Assembly: GCA_900554705.1 (NCBI GenBank)
Contig: USIH01000006.1
Coordinates: 1-34,985 of the forward strand
DNA from: an uncultured Eubacteriales bacterium
Lineage (GTDB): Bacteria; Bacillota; Clostridia; Oscillospirales; Oscillospiraceae
Length of the DNA: 34,985 nucleotides
Reading direction: 5' to 3'
The notes under the pieces are model-generated. The model was given only the letters and a program-made list of their open reading frames with translations. It made no database searches and was not told where the DNA came from. Below, piece by piece: positions 7,791-16,700 of the stretch (the first letter of the stretch is position 1; the number at the start of each line of letters is the position of its first letter). The translations under genes and the position numbers were made by a program.

Positions 7791-10493
7791 TCAGCGGACG
7801 GTGATCTCGACCGGAACCGTCTTATCGCCGTTCAGAGTCGAGGCCGTGACCTGATAGGTGTAGGTGCCGGTCGTGTCGGGCGCGGGGAATTGGACGCGCC
7901 AAGACTTCGTTCCGTCCGCGTTCTGGCGGCTGGCAACGCTCCAGCGGGTCACGCTCTGTCCGTTCAGGGTCAGGTGAATGTCCGTCGCGTCGCCGCTGGT
8001 CTCGGCGCAGAGCACCGCAACATGACCCGCGAGCACATACCTCGTATCCAGCGCGCATTGCAGCGTCGTCTCCTTCGCCGTGCGGGCAAGCGCGATCTTC
8101 GCGAGCAGGAGGTCGAGCATCTTCCGATCGACCGTCTCCTGATCGGTCAGGGTGCGCGCCGAAGCGCTGACGCTCGCATAGAAGCTCTCCGCCTCGCCCA
8201 ACGCCTTCGCGTAGTCTGCGTAGTTGGCGTAGCCGTTGTCGGGTGTTGGATTGTCCAGCAGGAGCTTCAGACCGTCCAGATAGGGCGCGTTTTCATACCA
8301 GACCGTAACGCTGCGGTTCGTTGCACCGACCGTACCGGTGACAGTGCCGCCGTTTTCGCCAAAGAGCGAAGGCGTGAAGTCCGCGCCGTCGGTGTGTGAG
8401 TAGCAGTAGCCGTTGCGCACCGTGACACGCACGGTGAAGCTCTCACCGATCTCCGCGTCGATCCCGATCGTTTCCAGCGTCTTTTCCTCGGAGCCGATCA
8501 TCGTCTTGACATACACGACGAAGGGCGCGTCGGAAACGAGCCTGCCCGACGCAGGCAGCGTCGAAGCGTTCGTGCAGCCGTTAAACCCGGGGAAATCACC
8601 CATGGTGTCGGTCATGGTTTGGAAGGCCGTGTAATTCAGGCTGGCGTCCACGTCCCAGTTCCACTGCTTCGCAGCGTTTGCCCACATACGGCCGATCAGG
8701 TTGTAGCTGCCGTCGCGCGTCCAGATGTTCTCCTCGTTGTCCCAGCCTGCCCAGTCGCCCCAGATCAGGAAGTAGCCGCCGCCGAGCTGTGCGTCGCTGC
8801 GGTACTGGTCGGTGAAGCAGTTGCTGAGACAGCCGTTGAAGCTCGTCGGCGTCCAGCCGCCGACGTGGCGACAGTTCGACCCATACGTGCAGCCGGAATT
8901 GCAGCCGGAATACACAAATTCCGCTCTGCCGTGGTTGAACGGCCAAGTCTTGTTGGAGTCGCTGCGCGCATCACCGCCGTTCTTACTGTTGCGCAGGACA
9001 TAGTAGGTATACCAGTTGAGGCAGTTATAGACCTTGCGTCCCTGATCGGCAAGCGTATTGGGCGAGACGTGCTCGCTCTCCGCCGTCCAGAACAGGACGT
9101 CGATGCCCGAATTGACCGCGACGGTGGCGGATTTGTTATCTTTGTAGCGCTTACCGTCGGGGTAATAGCAGTAGTATCCGTTGCCGAAGAGGCAGTCGTT
9201 CCACGCGCGCACGCTGTAGGAATGGTTGTCCGAGCCGTAGACGCTGCGCTGCAAAAGCTCTGCCAGCTTGTTCATGTAGATGACATAGGCATCCTTGTAG
9301 TTACTGGTGCTGCCGCCGTTGCTCGTGTTGAAGGAGGAGGTAGCCCAAGTATAACTTCCGCCGGTGACTTCGTCGCCGCCGATGTTGAACTTCGTGCAGC
9401 CGAAGTCGCCGAAGAACTTTGCATAGGCGTCGGTCACGGCAAAGGACAGGGTGCGGGCATAATCGTCGCCGATGTTGATCGTGGCGTTGTTGCCGCCCTG
9501 TAGGCTGCTGTGGCCGGTGTAGGTCGCGCCGTCATAGCGGAAGGTAAAATCCGTTCCGGTGTCCACGAAATTCGACTTGTACTTTGCGATGATGCAGTCG
9601 GCGTGGGTCGGATAGTCCACGGCCGGAATGATCTCGATATGGCGGGACTTCGCATAATTCACGATCTCCGTCAGCTCGTCGCGGTTATAGAACTTGTCCG
9701 CGTTCGGATCCGGAGCTCCCTTCGGGTCACCGTTCGGATCGTTCCACGAAACGAGGTTGTAGCCGATCATCCAGCTAAAGTCGTTGCCGTTGGCATCGAG
9801 CACCTGCGCGCCGCTCCGGTCGCGCCAGATGTTCGCGCGGCAGCCCTGATCCTCCGTCATGTGCAGATCCATGGCATTGTAGCCCATCCACGACATTTCG
9901 TCGATCAGGTTCTTGATCCAGTTCACCGACCAGTACTTTCGGCCGATGTCAAGCTGCACCGTGCGCTCTGCGGTATCCGGCGCGTCGGAAACGGTGCAGC
10001 AGCTTGCCGTGCTGCCGTCAAAGAGGCGCATCAGCGTGCGCAGGCCGTAGAGCAGGCTGTTGTGGCTGCCTTCGCCGCCGTAGTAGACCTGCGCCGTGCC
10101 CGCCGTGTAGTAGACCACGGCATTGCTCTGCGTGATCTCCAGCCGGTAGGCCTCGCCCGTAAGCGCCTGATCCGCGCGCACGACGATGTCGCCGTCGCGA
10201 ATCTTGTCCCGCGTGCCGTAGGCGATGTCCAGCGCGGTGGCGGTTGGCAGCCCCTTGGCCGCGAACTGCGCGCTTGCAAGCTGCAAGGTGGAACGGAGCA
10301 TTCCGCTCGGCTCACGATCCGTGACAACGAAGAAGCGCGCATCGGCGGACAGGGTGAAGGTGCCGCTTCCCTTCTGATACTGATCTACGAAGGAAGTCAG
10401 GCCGGTATTTTCGGCGGCCGCCGCCCGCCCCGGAATCAGGGCGAGCAGCAGGACTGCCGTAAGCAGCAGGGAGATTAGACGAGTCGATTTCAT
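7791..10493 (-). CDS. Secreted GH20 beta-N-acetylhexosaminidase-like enzyme
   Basis: The N-terminus is a Sec signal peptide (K/R, then a leucine-rich core, then PGRAAAAE; cleavage near residue 27). A GH20b-like alpha/beta domain follows (about 40-165), then the TIM barrel (about 175-620). The barrel carries the family's catalytic pair D374-E375 in IGGDE, a YDIGRKYW-like entry strand near 185, and a late WTAESE segment. Enzymes of this family release terminal GlcNAc/GalNAc, or lacto-N-biose, by substrate-assisted catalysis. The C-terminal 200 residues look helical and then Ig-like. No SLH domain or LPXTG is visible, so it is probably secreted or held by its neighbour. Odd: a cysteine cluster at 531, 535, 541, 555 and 559. 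It is the last gene of the unit, starting 21 bases after the small peptide gene, with a GAGAG ribosome site. Confidence 0.88.
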   Translation of the reverse strand: MKSTRLISLLLTAVLLLALIPGRAAAAENTGLTSFVDQYQKGSGTFTLSADARFFVVTDREPSGMLRSTLQLASAQFAAKGLPTATALDIAYGTRDKIRDGDIVVRADQALTGEAYRLEITQSNAVVYYTAGTAQVYYGGEGSHNSLLYGLRTLMRLFDGSTASCCTVSDAPDTAERTVQLDIGRKYWSVNWIKNLIDEMSWMGYNAMDLHMTEDQGCRANIWRDRSGAQVLDANGNDFSWMIGYNLVSWNDPNGDPKGAPDPNADKFYNRDELTEIVNYAKSRHIEIIPAVDYPTHADCIIAKYKSNFVDTGTDFTFRYDGATYTGHSSLQGGNNATINIGDDYARTLSFAVTDAYAKFFGDFGCTKFNIGGDEVTGGSYTWATSSFNTSNGGSTSNYKDAYVIYMNKLAELLQRSVYGSDNHSYSVRAWNDCLFGNGYYCYYPDGKRYKDNKSATVAVNSGIDVLFWTAESEHVSPNTLADQGRKVYNCLNWYTYYVLRNSKNGGDARSDSNKTWPFNHGRAEFVYSGCNSGCTYGSNCRHVGGWTPTSFNGCLSNCFTDQYRSDAQLGGGYFLIWGDWAGWDNEENIWTRDGSYNLIGRMWANAAKQWNWDVDASLNYTAFQTMTDTMGDFPGFNGCTNASTLPASGRLVSDAPFVVYVKTMIGSEEKTLETIGIDAEIGESFTVRVTVRNGYCYSHTDGADFTPSLFGENGGTVTGTVGATNRSVTVWYENAPYLDGLKLLLDNPTPDNGYANYADYAKALGEAESFYASVSASARTLTDQETVDRKMLDLLLAKIALARTAKETTLQCALDTRYVLAGHVAVLCAETSGDATDIHLTLNGQSVTRWSVASRQNADGTKSWRVQFPAPDTTGTYTYQVTASTLNGDKTVPVEITVR

Positions 10494-10514
10494 GAAAGCG
10501 CTCTCTTTCTAATT

Positions 10515-10760
10515 TTAAGATGTAAAGGCCATGTTGGTGCTGGTATTGAAGCAGATCGCGCCGTCGGTCGCCGTGCGCGGGCAGGCGCCTTCCATGAAGA
10601 AGCCGACGAGCGCAAGGTCTTTCATTTCCGAAGGGGCTTCCGGTGCGGAGAGAACACAGTTCATGTCCATGAGGTTGATCTTCATCGCGCCGCAGCTGGC
10701 AATTTGCTGTGTCAGTGCGAACCGCTCCACCGCGATCATGGGCTTTGTATATTGTTTCAT
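10515..10760 (-). CDS. Small four-cysteine peptide, candidate radical-SAM-modified precursor
   Basis: This 81-residue peptide has no signal sequence and no membrane segment. The N-terminal 22 residues (MKQYTKP...ERFALTQQIAS) look like a recognition leader, and the rest carries Cys 23, 35, 60 and 70 and a Ser/Thr/Asn-rich tail ending in MAFTS. The GAGGTG ribosome site overlaps the TGA stop of the giant SLH gene, so translation is coupled. I recall similar KxYxKP leaders with an IAxC motif in small proteins of gut Clostridia encoded near PqqD/radical-SAM genes; this is memory, not a search. The PqqD-like protein and radical-SAM/SPASM enzyme at the other end of this block make it the natural substrate candidate. 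It could instead be a small structural partner of the surface protein. Confidence 0.75.
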   Translation of the reverse strand: MKQYTKPMIAVERFALTQQIASCGAMKINLMDMNCVLSAPEAPSEMKDLALVGFFMEGACPRTATDGAICFNTSTNMAFTS

Positions 10761-10772
10761 TCTCTGCGCACC

Positions 10773-13700
10773 TCAATTCTTTGCAACAAATTCCAGCAGC
10801 CGGTAGATCACCGCCGCAGCCTCGGCACGCGTGCAGCGATCGAGCGGCGCAAGCTCCGTTTCGGACTTGCCGTTGATCATGCCGGTAGCAACGAGCAGCT
10901 TCACGCTGTCCAGCGCCCAATCCGGCACCAGACCCGCGTCGCCGTACTTGCTCAGGTCGGCAGGCGTCGGGAGCTTCGCGTCGGACGCGTGGAGCGCGCG
11001 GGCGATCATGACCATCATTTCCTGACGGGTGATCTCCAGCTCGGGGCCGAAGGTCGTTGCCGTCATGCCGTTGACCAGACCGTGCTGTGCAGCGATCCGA
11101 ATTTCCTGCTCGCTCCAGCGACCCTTCGTGTCGTCGAAGCCGCGCTTCTCGCCGGTGTCGGTCAGCTCCAGCGCGCGCACCAGCATTGCCGCAAACTGCT
11201 CACGCGTCAGCCGCTCTTCGCCGTGGAAGCGATCGTCGGGGTAGCCCTTGACCACGCCGGACGCGTAGAGGGCATTGACCGCCTCTTCAAACCACGTGCC
11301 GCGAATGTCGTCAAAGGGTGCCGGCGTCACCGGCTCTTTCGGGTTCTCCGGATTTTCCGGATCCTTCGGGTTCTCGGGGTCTTTGGGGTTCTCCGGATCC
11401 TTCGGGTTTTCGGGTTCATCGGGATTCAGCGGATCTTCCGGCGTCTCGGGATCCTTCGGAGTCTCAAGCGTGATATCGATCCGGTTATCCAGCGTCGAGC
11501 GTGCCTCGACGGTTTTCCGGCTGTCGATCTGCTTGGCAAAGTCCTGGAGCATTTGGTTGACAAGCTCGATGGATGCGTCCGTGAGCTTGCCGTCCGCGCC
11601 GAAGGTGATCTTGCCCGCCTGCCAAGCCGCGGGCTGCACAAGCTCGTAGCCCTTGATCTTCAGGCCGGTGAAGGAGACCAGACCGTTGCGCGGCAGAAGC
11701 AGCACAAGGTAAGCACCCGTCGCCTCATCGTAGGCGCAAAGCGTCGGGTCGATCCGATAGTACTGCTCGGCACCGCTGGTCAGCTCGGTGATCTGCGTCC
11801 ATGCAAGCGGCTCCTCCGTCGCGTTGCTCTGGCTGAGCGTCAGCTTGCCCTCATGATTTTCCAGTTCCGCTTCCGTGAAGCCGCCCGCGGCTGCCTCGTC
11901 GATGGCACGCACACCGATCTGGAGCGTGCGTTCGGCAAGCGGCGTGTTCTCGTCGGGCCTGACGTAGAACGCAAGCGCCTGACGCAGGGACAGGCCGTTG
12001 AGGTAGACCTCGTTGTTCGGGCCGACCAGCGCATAGTCCTCTACGGAGTCGGCCAGATTGCCGCTGATGATATTGCCGTTGCGGTTTTCCGTGAAGGTCG
12101 CCGTGGCAGAGCCGACGGTAACGGAGGTCTCATCCGCCTCCGCGACAAGGATCTTGCCGTCCACGATCTGGTCATGGATCTGGAGGATCTTCGCGTTGCT
12201 CTCGCTCGGCGTGTAGTAACCATCCGGATCGTTGTTTTCCTCCTGCTGGAGGGGGTTAAAGATGCGGATGCCGTCGACATAGAGGTAGCTCTCCACCAGC
12301 ATCGGGTTTGTCGTCTCGGTGCCGTCCTCCTTCTGATAGGTGGAGCTGCCCGTCGCCACATTGTAGAGCTTGTAATAGACCGTGCCGTCGGCGGCGGTCA
12401 GCCGATAGCGGATCACGCCGCTTTCTTTGTCGTAGGTGAGATACTCGACCGTCCAGCCCTCGTAGTCCTGACGGGAGGTGACGGAGACCTTGACGGTGTA
12501 GTCATCAGGCTTGAGGTCGTTGACGGAGACGACAGGCACCTGATAGATTGCCTCCTTGCCATCGTCGTTATTCCCGTTATCATATTCGGTGATGACCGGA
12601 ATGGTGCGGATCTCTTCGCCTGCGGTGTTAAACACGGAGGCAATGATGTTCGCCGAGCAGTTGGAGGTCGCACGGCTGACGATCTCAAAACCGGTTCCGT
12701 GGAAGGAGAAGGAGAAGACCTGCTCGTCGGTCGTGACCGTGATCTTCGTCACGGAGCCGCCGGAGGCGTGGTGTCCCTCATTCTCATAGTGGCCGTCGTG
12801 GCCGTACTGTTCGTTCTGATCGGCGTCCTGATAGTCGCCGTCGCCGTTTCCGATCTGGTCGATCTTGCTGTCGGTCTTGGAGTAGTCGATGCCGCCGAAG
12901 TTATCCTCGTAGTAGACCACAGAGGCGGGAACGGTGACGATCATTTCGTACATCTCGACTTCCTTATGAACATCGACGTTGCCGAGTCCGGCAGAAGGGG
13001 TCTTCGTGCTGTCGCTGACGCGGATGACAACCTTTGTCGCGCTCGCGCCGTTCATGATCTTCTCCGGCGTGAAGACAAGGCGAGAATAGGTGTCCGACTG
13101 CGCGATGTTCGAAAGAAGCCAGCGCTGATTTTTGTTTGGCGTAGTGTTCTGCCAGATCTGGATCGGCTGGTTCTGGGATTGCACACCGTCCTTCAGATCG
13201 AGGCAGAAGGACTGGGCAGCAAATGGCTTCAGCGCATTCGTGCCGTCCGAAAGGGCGGTCAGCACCCATTTCTCCGCGTCCGTGCCGGTCTTTTCCTTCT
13301 GCACGACGCGCACGCCGTTGGCCGCGGCATTCGCAAGCTGGAGCGTCATGCCGGAGGCGACGTTTTCAATGACATAGCTGCCGTCGCTCTGCTGATCCAT
13401 GTACCACAGCTGCGCGCTGTTGGAATCGTCGCGGGTCTGCACGACCGCCGCCGTTCCGGAGGTCGAGGTGATGTCGATCTTTACGCGGTACTGCGTCTTG
13501 GTCTGCACCTCGCGCGTGGAAGAGGCCGTCGCCGGTGTCGCGCTCCAATCCGACCATTCGGACGTGCTCGACGTCGTGGTGGTCTTCGTCCAGTTCTGCT
13601 GGTAGATGGGAGTCGCAAACCAAATTATGGAACCTTTGCAGTAGGTCGCACTGAAGCTGGAACTCTGTATGGCATTCGCGTTCGTGGAACCCGGCGTATA

Positions 13701-16700
13701 GAAGCCGACCAAATCCAGTCCGCTTCCGCTCATGAAGTCATAGGTATCCTTTTCATCCTCACCGCCGGAAATACCGGTCGCGTAATTGGCGTTCTCCCAA
13801 GCGTGGAACGTTGTCACGGGAGTGCCGTTGACGTTCTGTCCTCTGGTATAACCGATCCTGCGCCAATACGGACCGTCGGTCTGATTTGCGCACCAATGCC
13901 AGTAAATATACCCGACCGTCGTGGTCGTCGAGGTCACGCCGTCGCCGCTCATGAGCGACTTATGGTACTTCGAGTAGAGCGAATTGCTCGTGTCGAAGCC
14001 GGACGGGAAGTTGGCATACTGCACCGTGCCAGTCTGCGTGTTGGTCGTGGTGGTCGTGTCGCGGTAGCGGTACATGGTGCGCGTCTCGAGCTGGCTGTCG
14101 TCATAGCCGGAGGGCTTCGTGTCGCTCCAGTCGCCGCTGGCCGCATCGTTGATGGACAGGACGTAGTTCTGGTTGTCGCCAAGCAAAATACGATAGGCTC
14201 TGCGGGTGGCGCCGCTCTCGCCGTTGTCCGTGGTGAAGGTGCCGTAGGTGCTGTGCTGCTCGTTCAGCGTCGTGCCGGTCACGCCGTTCGTCTTCGACGT
14301 CAGCTTTGCGTCCTTTCTGATCTGTGCCAAGCTGTCGTAGCCCTCGCCCGTGATGATGCCCTCGAGCGTGGTGTTCGTCGTGATGCCGGTCAGGGCGATC
14401 AGGTCGTTGTTCGTCAGGCCGCCGTCGTTTTCGTTGTTCAGATCGACGGGCAGACCGTAGTCGAGCACATAGGTGTTGTCCTTGACGTCCAGCACGTGCA
14501 GAACGACGGGAACCTTCGTCGTGACGGTCACGCCGCCGTCGGTGTAGACAGCATTAAAGTACTGCGTATGGGTGCCCGGCTCATCGCCGTTGAGAACGAG
14601 GATGTTGTCCGAGAAGCCCGTCATATTGCCGTCGCCGTTTGCGTGGGCGTTAAAATACCACGCGGCGTTGCCGGAATCGCTGACCGTCCACAGATGCACC
14701 TTGCCGCCGTTGTAGGCGTGGGCGCTGTCAAGATCGACCGCGTAGGCGGTGTTCGTCTTTGGCCGGATCACATAGGCGTTCTTCGTGCTGTTCGGCGCAA
14801 TGCCCGTCGTGTTTTTCTCGATCCGCCAAAGCGTCGTTTCGTTGGCGGCGGCGTCCGCCTCCGTCATCGAGACGAGCTTGAGCCGGTCGTCATAGTCCGT
14901 GGCATTCGACTGCGATCTTCCGTCCGTGCCGCTGGTTTGGTCAATGTACACATATTGGTTGTACTGAAGGTTGAGGATGGTGTAATAGCCGTTGCCTGCA
15001 TACTTCACGTAGAAGAGCGGCTCGTTTCCTTCGGTACCGTCGCTATATAGCTCATTTGTGTCATAGACCTGAAGCTCGCCGTCGCTCTTCGGCGACCAGA
15101 CAAATCTGCGGGCGTTCGGGTCACTTGAAATCACCGTCGCCGTGCCGATGGAGTAAACGCCGTCGGCAAGGGGACGCATGGCACTCGTCGCTCCGTTTGC
15201 TGAGCAGGGGATGAAGTCCGTGATCGCGCCGACATTGCTGCCCAGCGCCGTCGAGGCCGCGTCGCCGACGCTGACCGCGATGGGATGCCCCGCCCATAGG
15301 AAGTACTGCTGCGCCGTGCCTACATAGACAGCGAAGTTCGCGCTGCCGCGGATACTGCCCGCCTCGGTGTAGACCGTGTTCTTAAAAATGCCGTCTCTGG
15401 ACAGGCCGTAGCGGATGCCGTAGAGCGTTAGACTCTCGCCGGGTGCAAGGCCTGCGTCGGTATGTCCTTCGCATTTGACGTCCGTCAGGAAGGTCTTCAG
15501 CGCGTCTGTGTCGGCAAAGCTGATGTTGATCTGTTTGCCGCCCGCCGTCTTGAGCACCGCAGTGATCGAGCCGATCTCCCGTGCGTAGGTCGTACCGCCA
15601 AGCATATAACTGCCGAGGCTGACGCCGTTGTAACCGGCAGAGAAGCCGACATTCTCGTCTAGGAAGGAGAGGTTGGTCAGCGGGAGGACATAGCCGTCGT
15701 TGCGCAGGGTGAAGTAATACTCCACATACTTTGACTTATCAACCAGACCGTAGTTTGTCACCTCGACGCCGTCCTGCGTGGCGCCCTTTTCCGTGATGAC
15801 GTCCTTCGAGGTGACCTCGATGTTCGTCTCGATGCGGATGTTCGCGCCGTAGGTATGGCGCTCCGTGTAGAAGAAGTCAAAGTCGTAGGTCTCGCCATCC
15901 TGAAGGCCGCATTCCTCGATGTAGTCGTTCAGGTTGAAGACCGAGTTGGTGATGGAGTGCGCGCCGCCGATGTCCATGACCATCTTGTTGTTGATGAACA
16001 GATAAACGTCGTCGTCGCCTTCGAAGTTGAAGTAGAGGTCGTCTTCCATATTGAAGATGAACTGGCCGTGACCCTCCATCGTGTAGCTGTAGTCGCGTCC
16101 GACATAGGTATTGTAGACGCCTGTCTTCCGCGTCGATGCGCCGTCGTCCATAAAGTACGGCGAATTGGTCTGGCGGTAAGTTTCGCTGCCGGTCGTCGGC
16201 AGGAAGGGACGGGAGGTCGTGATCGCGTTGACGCTCGTGCCGTACTGGACAAGCTCCTTCGTGCCGCTGCTCTCGACATGAGAGATGCTGCCGTCGAGCG
16301 CATTATAGGCAACGTTGTCGTAGCCGCCGTCGAAGACGTAGTAGGTCTTGCTGTTGCTGTCCGTCTCCTGCGAGAGAGTCATGTGCGTATATTCCGGAAC
16401 GATCCGGCTGATGCCGTTGTCGTAATAGAGCGTGTTGAGCATCCAGTAGGCAACGTCCAGATAGTTATTAAAGCTATCCTTGTGGCTGCCGTTCGTCAGC
16501 TCCTCCCAGCTCAGATCCAGCAGTGCCTCGTGACCCGACTTGTAGCCGCTCCACTCGCTCTCCGCTACCTCCGTCACATTGGGGTTGCCGCAGCCCGCGA
16601 GGTATTCGCGGATCGTCTGCGCCCAGTCCTTGCCGTTCAGCGTCTTTTCGCCCTGAACGAAGTTATAGTTATAGGTAGCGGAGCCTGCGTCGTAGACCTC

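Noticed and set aside
11330..11460. Repeated units that resemble a short CRISPR-like array
   Set aside because: Units are adjacent without spacers and in frame with the Pro/Glu stalk; no cas genes are present.
10704..15050. A very long plus-strand open frame opposite the giant surface gene
   Set aside because: It is antisense to a clear SLH/fibro-slime gene; the GC-rich third codon positions of the real gene keep the opposite frame open. It has no ribosome site or recognisable domain.
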